DNA of 64,000 bases from Spirosoma montaniterrae (GCF_001988955.1 NZ_CP014263.1:2976001-3040000); one strand, 5' to 3'; shown: positions 1 through 10,428, counted from the stretch's first letter. A program made the numbers and translations. The notes: a model not told the origin generated them from the sequence alone.

Positions 1-2472
1 CGCTTTATACACTTCAATCCAGCCCACACTAATCAGCGCGGCCAGACTACACCAGCCCAGAGCCAATGCCGACACGGGCGCGAATCCAAACAGCGTCCGC
101 ACGCCCGGCACGAGCAGCGTAATTAGCAGTAGGGCGAGCGTCAGGCCCAACAGCAGGGTCATGATTGGGTTGGGCATCCGTAGTGTCTGAAACACTGACT
201 GCGTGAACGACCGGTTTACCAGCGCGAGCAGGATATTGCCGACCACCAACGTGGTAAAAGTTAGCGTCCGAACAACGGTTACGGGTTCGCCCTGCTGCAT
301 TCTGGCGTAATACACACCCAGCACCGCTGCTGCCATAACCAGCCCCTGCACAACGCTCCGGCCCAGTTCGGCCCCTGCCAGAAACGCATCGGGCTGCGGT
401 CGGTCAGTAGCCTGGCGGGGCGGCTTTCGCATTTGTCCGGGTTCGGCGGGTTCGTTCTCGAAGGCAATAGAGCAGGTTGGCCCCATCACCAACTCCAGAA
501 AAATGACGTGGATCGGGCTGAACAGGTTGGCCCACTGCCAGTTGGCCAACAATGGCACTGCCACCGTCAGGATAATCGGGATATGGATGGAAACGATGTA
601 AGCAATCGCTTTTTTGAGGTTTTGATAAATCCGTCGCCCCTCGGCGATGGCCGCGACCATGCTGCTAAGATCGTCGTTGACCAGCACCAGCGATGCAGCT
701 TGTTTAGCCACTTCGGTGCCACGCTTGCCCATTGCCACGCCGATGTGCGCGGCTTTTAGGGCCGGGCCGTCGTTGACCCCGTCGCCGGTCATGGCTACGA
801 CCTCGCCGTTGGCTTTGAGCGCGTTCACGATCCGCAGTTTGGCCTCGGGGAACATCCGCGCAAATATCACTGTTTGCCCCGCCTGCTGCCGAAGCGTCGG
901 CTCGTCCATGCTCATTACTTGTTGACCCGTCAGCAACGTATCAGCATTGGGCAAGCCCACTTGCCGGGCAATAGCCTGCGCTGTTTCGGGGAAATCGCCG
1001 GTAATCATCTTAACCCGGATGCCCGCGTCGGCAAAGGCCTGCATTACGGCTTTGGCATTGGGTTTGGGCGGATTTTCAAGGGCAATCAGGCCCAAAAACG
1101 ACCAGATAAACCCATCCTGTTCTGCCGGAAACGTGGGCGACACGTATGTGCCGCTCGCTACGCCCAGCACCCGAAATCCGGCTACTGAGAGTTCTTTCGT
1201 CACGGCGCGAATCCGTTCAGCTACAGCCGGCTGGAGATGGCAAACGGCCAGAATATGCTCTACGGCACCTTTCCCGGCCACCACGACCTCTCCCGCTGGC
1301 GACTGCCGAACGTGAGTCATCATGGGGGGCATACCAGCCAGCGGATACTCATGAATCAGTGGGTATGTATCAGCGGGCATGGTGCCAAACGCGGCAACGA
1401 TTGCTTTTTCCATCGGGTCGAAGGGGTCGGTTTCGCTGGCCCAGCGGGCATAGGCCAGCACCGATTTGGCCGTGTCCGGCAACACGTCGGACAACGGTAT
1501 TAGCGTGTCGGTGGCTCCGTCGTAGAGCTGACTGACGCTCATGCCCTCCTGGGTAATAGTGCCGGTTTTATCGGTGCAGATCACGGTGGCCGAGCCGAGA
1601 CTTTCGACCGTCTGCGGTTGTTTGGTTAGTACCCCGGCTCGGCTCAGGCGGGCGGCTCCCAGAGCCATGAAACTGCTGAACGCTACCGGAATTTCTTCGG
1701 GCAGAATCGACATGGCCAGTGTCAGGCCAAAAAGCAGGGCCGTAACCCAATTGCCGGAACGGGCATAGTTGACCCCACAAACCAGCACGAAGGCAACAAA
1801 GCCAATCCACGCCATTCGGCCCACAAATTGCCCTATTTGGCGTTGCAGAGGTGTTTTTTCGGTCGGAATGGTGGCCAGGCTCTGCCCAATTCGGCCCAGT
1901 TGGGTCTGCCCACCAACCGCCGATACGCTGAACCAGGCATTGCCCGACATGGCGTTCGTTCCCGCCAGAAGCAGGTCGCCCGGCTTCTTCGCAACGGCCA
2001 TCGACTCGCCCGTCAGAGTAGCCTCATCTACAGAATAATCGCTGGCTTCTTCAATGACCCCATCGGCAGGTATGCGCTCGCCCTCGCTGACCAGCACGGC
2101 ATCACCAACCACCAACTCGTCGATAGCAATAGACACCTGCTGCCCGTTGCGCCGAACCTGTACGCGGGGTTGCGTTAGTTCACGGAGGGCGGTCAGGGCA
2201 CGATCACTACGAATCGACTGATAGATCGAAATGGCCGCGACCATCAATAACGCGGTGGCCAGCGTGATGGCTTCGGCAAACTGCCCCAAGCCGACATACA
2301 CCGTACAGGAAGCCAGCAACAGCAAAAACATGGGTTCCGTCGCCACGTCCTTCAGTGTTGCCAGCAAGCCCGAACGGGCTTTGGCAGGAAGCGTGTTGGC
2401 TCCGTGTTTAGCCCGCGAGGCAGCAACGGCTTCATCGGTCAGGCCCGGCATTAGCGAAGACTCTGGTAGCAT
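1..2472 (-). CDS. Cation-translocating P-type ATPase (3' end outside window)
   Basis: The gene runs off the left edge, so only the first 824 codons are visible. It reads from an ATG at 2472 (MLPESSLMPG...). In order there are an actuator domain with TGES (about residues 154-157), a membrane segment carrying PEEIP (258-262), the phosphorylation motif DKTGT (Asp301), a nucleotide-binding region with KGAVE where KGAPE is usual, and the hinge motif GDGVNDGPAL where GDGVNDAPAL is usual, followed by further membrane helices. It is an inner-membrane ion pump of the P2-like group. PEEIP replaces the PEGLP of classical Ca2+ pumps, so the ion cannot be assigned; Ca2+ or Mn2+ export is one possibility. 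There is no N-terminal CxxC metal-binding domain, which argues against a Cu/Zn pump. No neighbour helps to fix the substrate. Confidence 0.9.
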   Translation of the reverse strand, partial: MLPESSLMPGLTDEAVAASRAKHGANTLPAKARSGLLATLKDVATEPMFLLLLASCTVYVGLGQFAEAITLATALLMVAAISIYQSIRSDRALTALRELTQPRVQVRRNGQQVSIAIDELVVGDAVLVSEGERIPADGVIEEASDYSVDEATLTGESMAVAKKPGDLLLAGTNAMSGNAWFSVSAVGGQTQLGRIGQSLATIPTEKTPLQRQIGQFVGRMAWIGFVAFVLVCGVNYARSGNWVTALLFGLTLAMSILPEEIPVAFSSFMALGAARLSRAGVLTKQPQTVESLGSATVICTDKTGTITQEGMSVSQLYDGATDTLIPLSDVLPDTAKSVLAYARWASETDPFDPMEKAIVAAFGTMPADTYPLIHEYPLAGMPPMMTHVRQSPAGEVVVAGKGAVEHILAVCHLQPAVAERIRAVTKELSVAGFRVLGVASGTYVSPTFPAEQDGFIWSFLGLIALENPPKPNAKAVMQAFADAGIRVKMITGDFPETAQAIARQVGLPNADTLLTGQQVMSMDEPTLRQQAGQTVIFARMFPEAKLRIVNALKANGEVVAMTGDGVNDGPALKAAHIGVAMGKRGTEVAKQAASLVLVNDDLSSMVAAIAEGRRIYQNLKKAIAYIVSIHIPIILTVAVPLLANWQWANLFSPIHVIFLELVMGPTCSIAFENEPAEPGQMRKPPRQATDRPQPDAFLAGAELGRSVVQGLVMAAAVLGVYYARMQQGEPVTVVRTLTFTTLVVGNILLALVNRSFTQSVFQTLRMPNPIMTLLLGLTLALLLITLLVPGVRTLFGFAPVSALALGWCSLAALISVGWIEVYKA

Positions 2473-2593
2473 AGCCGTAAAGTACAAACTGCACTGTTTC
2501 AGGCGAACTGATTATAAACAGATCTGGGGCTGATTCTACTCAACGAGCATCAAATTGATTAGTGCTGGTACGCATCAGCTCCGATGAACTGGA

Positions 2594-5248
2594 TCAGTTG
2601 TTGCGCGACTGACCGAACTCCAGCCAGGCAACTTCCAGCCTGCGCCAGATACCGATCTCCCCCGCTATTGGCTTGTACACCACGTACAGATTGTGTACGC
2701 CAGCGGTAGGGTTTAACGAAGCTATGGGCATTTGCTGGTTAGGTGGCCCCGGCTGAACAGGCAACACGCCCACCAGTTGACCGGTTGGCGAGTCGAGCCG
2801 TAGTTCGAGTTGCCCTCTCAGGCCGGGGGAGGTAAGCCGGGCCGTGACAGATTGAATACCGCTTAGGTCTACTCCATTGAAGGCCAGCCATGCCCCCGGC
2901 TCGTTGTAGGCCATCACGGCTTCGGTAGCACTCAGATTGCGACTGGCAACGCCTTGGCTGGCACTGGCCTCCTGTGCTGCCACACGGGGCGAGCGCAGCA
3001 ACACCACGTCGCGTCCGGTCAAACCGCCCTTGTCGGTATATTCCGCCGTCAGCAGATACCGCCCCGACCCCTTCGCTACCGTCAGCGCACCCTGCGGAGC
3101 CACCGGGCTGGGGGCGTCTCTGAGCGATAAAATATAGCGCACCATCTCGCCTGCGTCGGCTTCGCTCAGTTGCGGGTGTGCCGACATAACGTGTTCACGG
3201 CCCCATACGCCCCCTCCGCCGTTGATGACTTTTCGGCCAAGCTGACTCACCACCGACGCATTTGTCGTGGCATCGTATCGGCGCGAGATGGCCTGCCAAC
3301 TGGGACCGACCGATTGTTTTTCCGGCGCGTGGCAGGCCCCGCAATCGCTCTGGGCCATCAGCATCTGTCCCCGGCTGCGTACTGTTCCTATGGCATCCAG
3401 ACCCGCAAAGTCGTAGCCGGTTGGCAGGTATTGCTGCGTTACCCGCACCGACCGGGACGAAATTGGTTTGCCTAATTGCCCGTCTTCGCGGTCGGTTACG
3501 TGCACCCGGTAGGGCAGCGGCCCCTCACCAAAATAAAACGACCGGTTGGGGGTCAGTCGAATGCTAACGCGGGGTGGCTCGTTGCCTACGCGCACCGTGA
3601 GTCGATTGGTAGCCGCACTACCCGACGGGTCCGTCACGGTTAGCCGAACGGTGTAGGTGCCCGGTTTGGTGAAGGTAAATGCCGGATTTTTACCCGTTGC
3701 CTGTAACGACTGGCCCGTAAACTGCCAGCGGTAGGTTAGCGAATCAGCCCCGTCATAGTCGAACGAGTCGCTGGCCGAGAACTGGACCCGCAGCGGGGCG
3801 GCACCTACCGTACGGCTGGCCGTTAGTTTGGCAATGGGGGTGCGGTTGCCTTCGGTGTACTCGATGCGGACCAGCCGGGCATCCGTGTTTTTAGCCCGCC
3901 AGTAGGCTCCGTATTCCAGCAAATACAAGGCACCCTCCGGCCCAAAGGTCATGTCGATGGGCTTGCTGAAGGTTTCGTTCGGCAGAAACGGTTCCAGCCG
4001 GGTCAGTTTCCCCACCGAATCGACACGGGCCGTGAAAATCCAGTTGCGCATCCAGTCGGCAATGAACCATGCTCCCTCGTAGTAGGCCGGGAATTGCCGG
4101 GCCGATGGGTTGCCCGGTGGGTAATATACTGGCCCGCCAATGGCATTTCGCCCGCCCGTTCCTAAGGCCGGAAACTCGGGCGACGCATCATACGGATACC
4201 AGATCAGGGCGGGCTGAACGGGCGGCAGGTTGCGCAGCCCCGTGTTGTTGGCCGACTCGTTGACGGGTGCCAGCGGGTCGTAGGCCGTTCCCGATTGTTT
4301 ACTGGCAAAATCGAAGCGGTGGTAGGGTTTGCTGTTGCCCACGAAGTAGGGCCAGCCGAAATTACCGGCTCGTGCGGCCCGGTTAAACTCATCGTGCCCA
4401 CGCGGGCCGCGCCCCAGGCTGTCGCGCCCGGCATCGGGACCTACTTCGCCCCAGTAGAGTACGCCGGTGCGCGGGTCGATGTCGATGCGGTACGGATTAC
4501 GGCAACCCATTACGTAGATTTCGGGTTTCGTGCCCGGCGTACCGGGTGGAAAAAGATTACCTTCAGGAATCGCGTAGGTACCGTTCGCCACGGGGCGGAT
4601 GCGCAGAATCTTACCCCGGAGGTCGGCGGGGTTGCCCGCCGAACGGCCCGCGTCGAAGTTTTGTCGGCCCGGTCGGTCGTCGGTGGGCGCGTAACCGTCC
4701 GACTCGAACGGATTGGTGTTATCGCCCGTGCTCAGGTAGAGGTTGCCGCGCCGGTCGAAGGCCAGCGAACCGCCCGAATGGCTCACGCCCTCGGCCACGA
4801 CCGGAATACGCAGCAAATCGCGCCGGGTCTGTTGCAGCAAACTATCGGGACCTATCACGAAGCGGGCCAGTACGTTATAGGCTGTATCGGCTACTACTTT
4901 AGGGTCGCCAAAGTAAAGATAGACGTAGCGGTTCTGGCTGAAGTTGGGGTCTAACGCCAGGCCCATCAGACCGTCTTCGCCCTTGAAGCGCACGGGCAGT
5001 TTGGCCAGTCGCTGCCGTTTGCCCACTGCCGGGTCGAAGCGGTTGACCCAGCCGGGCCGTTCGACGTAGTAAACAATGCCATCGGGAGCTACGGCTACTT
5101 CCATAGGTTCGTTGAGGTCATCGTCGAGCACAACCTTTGTAAACCGACTATCGGCGGGTTTGGTCGTCTGAGCGTAACTCCGCAGCGGAAAAAGCAGGCT
5201 GGTCAGAAGCCAGACCCGCCAGCCGGTACAAGCAATTTTATCAAGCAT
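2594..5248 (-). CDS. Secreted PQQ-type sugar dehydrogenase with PKD and cytochrome c domains
   Basis: An 884-residue exported protein with an N-terminal signal peptide ending near SYAQ. Residues about 30-470 match the glucose/sorbosone dehydrogenase beta-propeller family (for example EDGLMGLALDPNF and the conserved Gly/Asp-rich loops). A PKD-like domain follows (about 475-555, ending YTVRLTVTDPSG). Next is a single-haem cytochrome c domain with CGACH and a likely axial Met in the segment near HVMSAHP. The C-terminal 130 residues look like a beta-sandwich carbohydrate-binding module. The arrangement suggests periplasmic or surface oxidation of a sugar with electrons passed to the attached haem. 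It lies just downstream of SusD and SusC on the same strand (118 nt gap), so its substrate is probably the glycan that system imports. The actual sugar is unknown. Confidence 0.85.
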   Translation of the reverse strand: MLDKIACTGWRVWLLTSLLFPLRSYAQTTKPADSRFTKVVLDDDLNEPMEVAVAPDGIVYYVERPGWVNRFDPAVGKRQRLAKLPVRFKGEDGLMGLALDPNFSQNRYVYLYFGDPKVVADTAYNVLARFVIGPDSLLQQTRRDLLRIPVVAEGVSHSGGSLAFDRRGNLYLSTGDNTNPFESDGYAPTDDRPGRQNFDAGRSAGNPADLRGKILRIRPVANGTYAIPEGNLFPPGTPGTKPEIYVMGCRNPYRIDIDPRTGVLYWGEVGPDAGRDSLGRGPRGHDEFNRAARAGNFGWPYFVGNSKPYHRFDFASKQSGTAYDPLAPVNESANNTGLRNLPPVQPALIWYPYDASPEFPALGTGGRNAIGGPVYYPPGNPSARQFPAYYEGAWFIADWMRNWIFTARVDSVGKLTRLEPFLPNETFSKPIDMTFGPEGALYLLEYGAYWRAKNTDARLVRIEYTEGNRTPIAKLTASRTVGAAPLRVQFSASDSFDYDGADSLTYRWQFTGQSLQATGKNPAFTFTKPGTYTVRLTVTDPSGSAATNRLTVRVGNEPPRVSIRLTPNRSFYFGEGPLPYRVHVTDREDGQLGKPISSRSVRVTQQYLPTGYDFAGLDAIGTVRSRGQMLMAQSDCGACHAPEKQSVGPSWQAISRRYDATTNASVVSQLGRKVINGGGGVWGREHVMSAHPQLSEADAGEMVRYILSLRDAPSPVAPQGALTVAKGSGRYLLTAEYTDKGGLTGRDVVLLRSPRVAAQEASASQGVASRNLSATEAVMAYNEPGAWLAFNGVDLSGIQSVTARLTSPGLRGQLELRLDSPTGQLVGVLPVQPGPPNQQMPIASLNPTAGVHNLYVVYKPIAGEIGIWRRLEVAWLEFGQSRNN

Positions 5249-5366
5249 AATTCATTAATCAGCGTTCGCCAGGGGGCGTTCGCAGAGTTCACGTTGTAAG
5301 GCCGTTACATCGACGTTTTGTACAGGCGTTTTGTTTTCAAGAGAACAACCCCCGATTCTGGCCCGT

Positions 5367-6857
5367 TTAGTTCAAATTCGGATTCAAATCCTTCTCTGAC
5401 TGCGGAATTGGCAAGAACCGTTGATTATTGGTGACGGTAATACCCACTTTGGCCAGTTCAGAAACCAGCCGGTTCGTGCGCACGAGGTCGAACCAGCGGT
5501 CGCCTTCGAGGAACAATTCTCTGGCTCGTTCGGCGTAAAGCGAATCACGGAAAGCGGCCTGATTCAGCCCTGCTGTCAGGTTCGGCATCCGCGCCCGGTT
5601 CCGAACGCGGTTAATGGCTGCGTAAGCATCGGCGGTGGGGCCACCCGCTTCGTTGAGGGCTTCGGCCTGAATCAGCAGCACATCGGCCAGGCGCAAAATG
5701 GGCCAGTTGTTGGCCGAGTTGGCAAAGGGGGCGTTCTGGCCGGTCAGTTTATACTTCAGGGTGTAATAGTTGAGCGTGTCGGGCGCAGCCGTTCCGGCAG
5801 ATCCCCGGAACGGCGTGTAAGGAATGGTTCGCCCCTGATTGTTGACGATTGTGGGCGGAAAAATGGCGGTTCGGCGGTCATCCTGCGGGCTGAAGAGCCG
5901 GAAGCCCAGCGGAGGAACCGTATATCGACCAAGACCTTCCCGTCCGGCAATACCCTGTAGGATGACCCCACGCGGGGGTGTCCAGCGCATAATGAACGAC
6001 GGCACCGCAGCATCCTGATTGAATTGAATATCGAAAATAGTCTCGCCATTGGGAGCCGAATTGGCGGCATATTTATTGGCAAACAAAAACGCATCGTTGT
6101 AATTGGGCCACAACGCATACCGGCCCGAGTCCATCACTTTCTTGGCATATTCGGCAGCTTTGGCCCAGTTTCGGCGCGTCAGATAGACCTCAGCCAGCAG
6201 AGCGTTGGCGGCTCCCAGCGTAACCCGACCGTTGTCGGCACCCCCATAAATAAGCGGCAGGCCGGGGTTCTGCTGGGTTTCGCCGGCTGCATACTGCAAA
6301 TCAGCGATAATGGCTGCGTAGATGTCATCTTCAGTACTTTTTGGCGGCTGAATGTTGTTCAGTCCGGCAGTGGGTGTCAGAATCAATGGCACCGACCCCC
6401 ACAGCCGAACCAGATTGAAATACGTGAAAGCCCGCAGGAAACGAGCCTCGGCCTGTGTTCGGTTCTTAATCAGGGCTGACGCACCGGTTGCCGAAGGGAC
6501 ACTGGCAATAAGGGCGTTGGCGTTATTGACGGCGGTGTAGAACGTACTCCAGGCATTCAACAGGTTGCCGTCCAGGTCATTGAACGTAAATAAATCCCAA
6601 GGTTGCCAGGCAGCGGCATTGTCGCCCTGTGGCCCAAACTGCACCAGATCTGAGCGCAACTCATTGAAGGCGGGTATCCGCTCCTGATAATTCGAGGACA
6701 GTTGCCCGTAGACGGAGTTGACGGCTTCAATTAAATCCCGGTCTGTGTTATAAAACTGATTGCCAACAATCAGTGCGGTTGGTTTTTCTTCCAGAAATTC
6801 CCTACAGGCCGTTGTTGACACGAGCAGGAAAAGAAGTAGATACGTAGTGGCTTTCAT
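5367..6857 (-). CDS. SusD/RagB-family outer-membrane lipoprotein
   Basis: A 496-residue nutrient-binding lipoprotein that forms the lid of a SusC-type porin. The start chosen is the ATG at 6857 (MKATTYLLLF), because the signal peptide then begins properly and the lipobox STTAC places the lipidated Cys at residue 18; an ATG 15 nt upstream adds five residues. The SusD signature is visible: the region EKPTALIVGNQFY near the N-terminus, TPR-like helices (TQAEARFLRAFTYFNLVRLWG), and the C-terminal RARELFLEGDRWFDLVRTN followed by FLPIPQSEKDLNPNLN. It sits 33 nt downstream of the SusC gene, as usual for these pairs. The ligand cannot be read from the sequence. Confidence 0.95.
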   Translation of the reverse strand: MKATTYLLLFLLVSTTACREFLEEKPTALIVGNQFYNTDRDLIEAVNSVYGQLSSNYQERIPAFNELRSDLVQFGPQGDNAAAWQPWDLFTFNDLDGNLLNAWSTFYTAVNNANALIASVPSATGASALIKNRTQAEARFLRAFTYFNLVRLWGSVPLILTPTAGLNNIQPPKSTEDDIYAAIIADLQYAAGETQQNPGLPLIYGGADNGRVTLGAANALLAEVYLTRRNWAKAAEYAKKVMDSGRYALWPNYNDAFLFANKYAANSAPNGETIFDIQFNQDAAVPSFIMRWTPPRGVILQGIAGREGLGRYTVPPLGFRLFSPQDDRRTAIFPPTIVNNQGRTIPYTPFRGSAGTAAPDTLNYYTLKYKLTGQNAPFANSANNWPILRLADVLLIQAEALNEAGGPTADAYAAINRVRNRARMPNLTAGLNQAAFRDSLYAERARELFLEGDRWFDLVRTNRLVSELAKVGITVTNNQRFLPIPQSEKDLNPNLN

Positions 6858-6890
6858 GATGTTGTATTGCATATGAAGTGAATGACTGAA

Positions 6891-9800
6891 TCAGAAGGTG
6901 AGCGATATACCGCCCGTAATGACGCGGGGGTTCGGATAGGGGCCGTTGTCGATACCGCCGATGGTGCCTGCCCCGGCATTGGTAGCTCCGGCAGCGGTAT
7001 TGCTCGAACCGCTGATGCTCGTACCCACAATGTCGGGGTTGTAGCCGGTATAGTTGGTCCAGGTGAACAGGTTGTCGGCACTGACAAAAATCCGTGCCTG
7101 ATTTAATTTGACCACCCGGCTAACCGTCTGCGGAATCGTGTATGACAGGGTGATGTTTCTCAGCCGCATGTAATCTCCGCGTTCTACGAAGAAGTCATTT
7201 ACGTTGCTGCCGAAATTATTCCGGCTCCCTGCCTGAATGGCCCTGGGTATGTTGGTGTCGGTATTGGTGGGTGTCCAGCGGTCGGCGGCTTCGGCCAGAT
7301 TGTTAAACCGACCGTCGAGCGTGAGCAGGTTGGCGCGGGTTAGGTTGTAGATGACATTGCCACTAACGCCCTGAAAAAAGACGGCCAGATTAAAGCCTTT
7401 ATACGAAAACGTATTATTGACTCCGTAGAGCAGGGTTGGGTCGCGAACGCCCAGCACGGTACGGTCGTCGGGCGTAATGCGACCGTCGGCGTTGAGGTCT
7501 GCAAACCGCCGTTCGCCGGGCAGGGCACCGGGCTGAATCGACGTGTTGTCGTTCGTCTGGAAGAGACCATTGGTGCGGAAGCCAAAAAATGACCCCACAG
7601 CCACGCCTTCCTGAAGAATGATATTACCGGCAAAAGCACGCGCAACGGGTAGTTGTTCGATGCGGTTGCGGTTGCCCGAAATATTAAAGGAGGTGTTCCA
7701 GCGGAAAGCACCATCGAGGTTGTTGCTCGACACTTCGACCTCCCAGCCCCGGTTGCTGACCGACCCTAAGTTTTGCGTAACGGTGCCAAACCCGCTCGTG
7801 CGCGGAATGCTTCGGTCGAAAAGCAACGCATCGGTGCGTTTGTCGTAATAGTTGGCCGAAACCGTAAACCGTTCTTTCAGCAGGCCCACGTCGAGGCCAA
7901 TGTTGAACTGAGAGGTTTTCTCCCAACTGAGGTCAGGGTTGGCAATCTGACCCGGCTGACGCCCCACAAAGGCGGCATTGTTGAAAACCGTTGTAACCGA
8001 CGAAAGAATGGGCAGCGACCGGAACAGACCAATTTCCTGACTGCCCGTTTGCCCGTAGCCTACCCGCAACTTAAGGCTGCTGGCAACGTTGGTCAGTGGA
8101 GCAAAAAAATCTTCTTTCGAGACCACCCAGGCTGCCGATGCCGCCGGGAAGTAGCCAAACTTATTACCCGCCCCAAACCGCGAAGAGCCATCGGCCCGGA
8201 ACGAAGCAGTTAGCAGATATTTGTCCCGAAAGCTGTAATTGACCCGGCCCAGAAACGAGAGCATTTGCCATGAGTTATTGTTGGCAAACCGATTGAGCGA
8301 CACTAAATAATCGCCATCATACGAAAACGGACCGGTGTTATCGTTCAGCCCCTCGCCAGCCACCTGCAACCGGTCGAACACGTTTTTCTGCGCGGTTTGC
8401 CCAACCACAGCCGACAGCACGTGCCGGCCAAACGTGCGGTTGTAGCTGAGTGTGTTTTCGATAAGGGTGTTCAGGTTTGAGTTGACACTCCGGTCAGAAG
8501 AGCCGCCAGCCGCCCGGATGCCGCCGTTGGTGGGTTCGTAGTAGATGCCTTTGGCCGTGAGGTTGTCGACGCCGAGATTCAGGCGGTAGGTTAGCCCTTT
8601 GATGAACTCGATTTCCGTAAAGAAATTACCGAGTATGCGGTCGTCCGAACGCTGGTTCGTCACTAAGTCGGCAAAATACATGGGGCTGGGCAGGATAGAC
8701 GTGATTCCAGCCGCGTTTAGCCCGAGGTTCACGCCCGCGTTGAAGTTATCAATCGGATTGGCATTGTTCTGATAGATACCGTTGAGCGTCACGGGCTGGT
8801 TTGGCACCATACGTAAGGCATTGGTAATCAAACTGGACCCGCCATCACTGAAGCCCAACTCCGTATCGAACCGGGATACGTTCAGGTTAATGCCCGCCCG
8901 CACCCGACTGCTGATATTGTGGTCTAAGTTGAGTCGCACGGCATAGCGTTTAGCGGCAGTGCCTTTTACAATACCCTGCTGATCGAAGTAGTTGCCCGAC
9001 AGGGCGTAGCGGGTTTTCTCGGTTCCTCCACGCAGCGACAGTTGGTAGTTTTGCACGGCGGCTGAGCGGAAAAGCGCGTTCTGCCAGTCGGTGTTGTATT
9101 CGTTATTCAGGGCTGTTACGGGTGCCTGTGGATTGGGTACGCCATTGGCACCAAACGTATTGGCACGGGCTTCGGTGTTGAGGTTGTAAAACTGCTGGGC
9201 GTTGAGCACCGACAACCGGCGTTCGGTACTCTGGACTCCATACGACGCGTCGAAATTCACGACCGACGTACCGGCTTTGCCGCGTTTGGTTGTAATCAGC
9301 ACCACGCCATTGGCTCCCCGCGAGCCGTAGATAGCCGTTGCCGAAGCGTCTTTAAGAATTTCCATCGACTCAATGTCGTTGGGATTAATACTCGACAACG
9401 TATTGACCTGAGAGCCAGCATTACTACCCGAACCACGTACTGTAAACGACGCATTGGTATTGTTGTCGATATTCAGCGGAACGCCATCGACCACATACAG
9501 CGGCTCGGCTCCGCCATTGATGGAGTTGGTTCCCCGCACCCGTATCTGAAGCCCACCTCCCGGTGCGGCAGATGTCTGTGTTACCAACACACCGGCGGCC
9601 CGGCCCTGCAACATCTGATCGAGCGAGGTGGTAACGGCCCGGTTGACGTCGGCGACTTTAATTTGCGAAACGGCCCCGGTCAAATCACTTTTCCTGACCG
9701 TACCGTAGCCCACTACAACCACTTCGTTTAGCCCCCGCTCGTCGGCCTGAAGCGTAACGTTGACCCGACTGCGCCGGTTGATAGAGACCTCCTGCGTTTG

Positions 9801-10415
9801 GTAGCCGATGTACGAGAAAATCAGGATACCGTCGCCGGGGTCGGGAACACTCAGGCGGTAATTCCCGTTGGCGTCGGTGGCGGTTCCGGTTCCCGTACCT
9901 TTCAGCAGGATGTTAACGCCCGGAATGCCATTTTGGGCATCGTCGCTGGTTACGCGCCCGCTCACCACAAATTTGGGGGCTTCGACTACCGTTTTTTCCG
10001 CTGGTTCGGGTAAAGAAACTGCCGTTTGTGGATCGGCAAGGTCTGATACGGGCTTAACCGGCAGCGTTGGCTGAAGCACAAAAGTGGTGGGGCCAAGCTG
10101 TTTACACTGCCAGTTGAGCGGAGTCAGCAGCCGGGTCAGTGTAGCTTCAATACGACCCTCGAACGTATCGATTGAGGGCACCTCCACGGTTATTTTACGG
10201 GCTAAATTCGCCTGATAATTAAAGCGCACGTTATAGCGATTTTCAAGCGCGTCGAGCAATTTGGGCAGCGTGTAGGTCAGCGGTTTCTGACCAGTCTGCT
10301 GCTGAGCCGACCCGGCGTAGGCCCGAGCCAGTACCTGTGCCTGGGTGGGTAGTGCCAGCAGGAGCATCCCGATGACGAACACCCAGCCGAGCCGGATGGA
10401 TAGCGAAGACAACAT
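6891..10415 (-). CDS. SusC/RagA-family TonB-linked outer-membrane transporter
   Basis: A TonB-dependent importer of 1174 residues. After a signal peptide (ending TQAQV) comes an STN domain (about 45-115) that normally contacts the FecR-type anti-sigma factor. A carboxypeptidase-D-like domain follows (VSGRVTSDDAQNGIPGVNIL onward), then the plug domain (NEVVVVGYGTVRKSDLTGAV, and the SusC signature GANGVVLITTKRG), and a 22-strand-type barrel ending in the typical aromatic terminus SLTF. The STN domain and the sigma/FecR genes immediately upstream imply cell-surface signalling in which substrate binding induces the operon. SusC normally pairs with the SusD encoded next to it. Confidence 0.96.
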   Translation of the reverse strand: MLSSLSIRLGWVFVIGMLLLALPTQAQVLARAYAGSAQQQTGQKPLTYTLPKLLDALENRYNVRFNYQANLARKITVEVPSIDTFEGRIEATLTRLLTPLNWQCKQLGPTTFVLQPTLPVKPVSDLADPQTAVSLPEPAEKTVVEAPKFVVSGRVTSDDAQNGIPGVNILLKGTGTGTATDANGNYRLSVPDPGDGILIFSYIGYQTQEVSINRRSRVNVTLQADERGLNEVVVVGYGTVRKSDLTGAVSQIKVADVNRAVTTSLDQMLQGRAAGVLVTQTSAAPGGGLQIRVRGTNSINGGAEPLYVVDGVPLNIDNNTNASFTVRGSGSNAGSQVNTLSSINPNDIESMEILKDASATAIYGSRGANGVVLITTKRGKAGTSVVNFDASYGVQSTERRLSVLNAQQFYNLNTEARANTFGANGVPNPQAPVTALNNEYNTDWQNALFRSAAVQNYQLSLRGGTEKTRYALSGNYFDQQGIVKGTAAKRYAVRLNLDHNISSRVRAGINLNVSRFDTELGFSDGGSSLITNALRMVPNQPVTLNGIYQNNANPIDNFNAGVNLGLNAAGITSILPSPMYFADLVTNQRSDDRILGNFFTEIEFIKGLTYRLNLGVDNLTAKGIYYEPTNGGIRAAGGSSDRSVNSNLNTLIENTLSYNRTFGRHVLSAVVGQTAQKNVFDRLQVAGEGLNDNTGPFSYDGDYLVSLNRFANNNSWQMLSFLGRVNYSFRDKYLLTASFRADGSSRFGAGNKFGYFPAASAAWVVSKEDFFAPLTNVASSLKLRVGYGQTGSQEIGLFRSLPILSSVTTVFNNAAFVGRQPGQIANPDLSWEKTSQFNIGLDVGLLKERFTVSANYYDKRTDALLFDRSIPRTSGFGTVTQNLGSVSNRGWEVEVSSNNLDGAFRWNTSFNISGNRNRIEQLPVARAFAGNIILQEGVAVGSFFGFRTNGLFQTNDNTSIQPGALPGERRFADLNADGRITPDDRTVLGVRDPTLLYGVNNTFSYKGFNLAVFFQGVSGNVIYNLTRANLLTLDGRFNNLAEAADRWTPTNTDTNIPRAIQAGSRNNFGSNVNDFFVERGDYMRLRNITLSYTIPQTVSRVVKLNQARIFVSADNLFTWTNYTGYNPDIVGTSISGSSNTAAGATNAGAGTIGGIDNGPYPNPRVITGGISLTF

Positions 10416-10428
10416 AGAGTAGATGGGT

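Noticed and set aside
4295..4954. A 219-residue plus-strand frame inside the sugar dehydrogenase gene
   Set aside because: It is an antisense shadow of a well-supported gene and shows no motifs.
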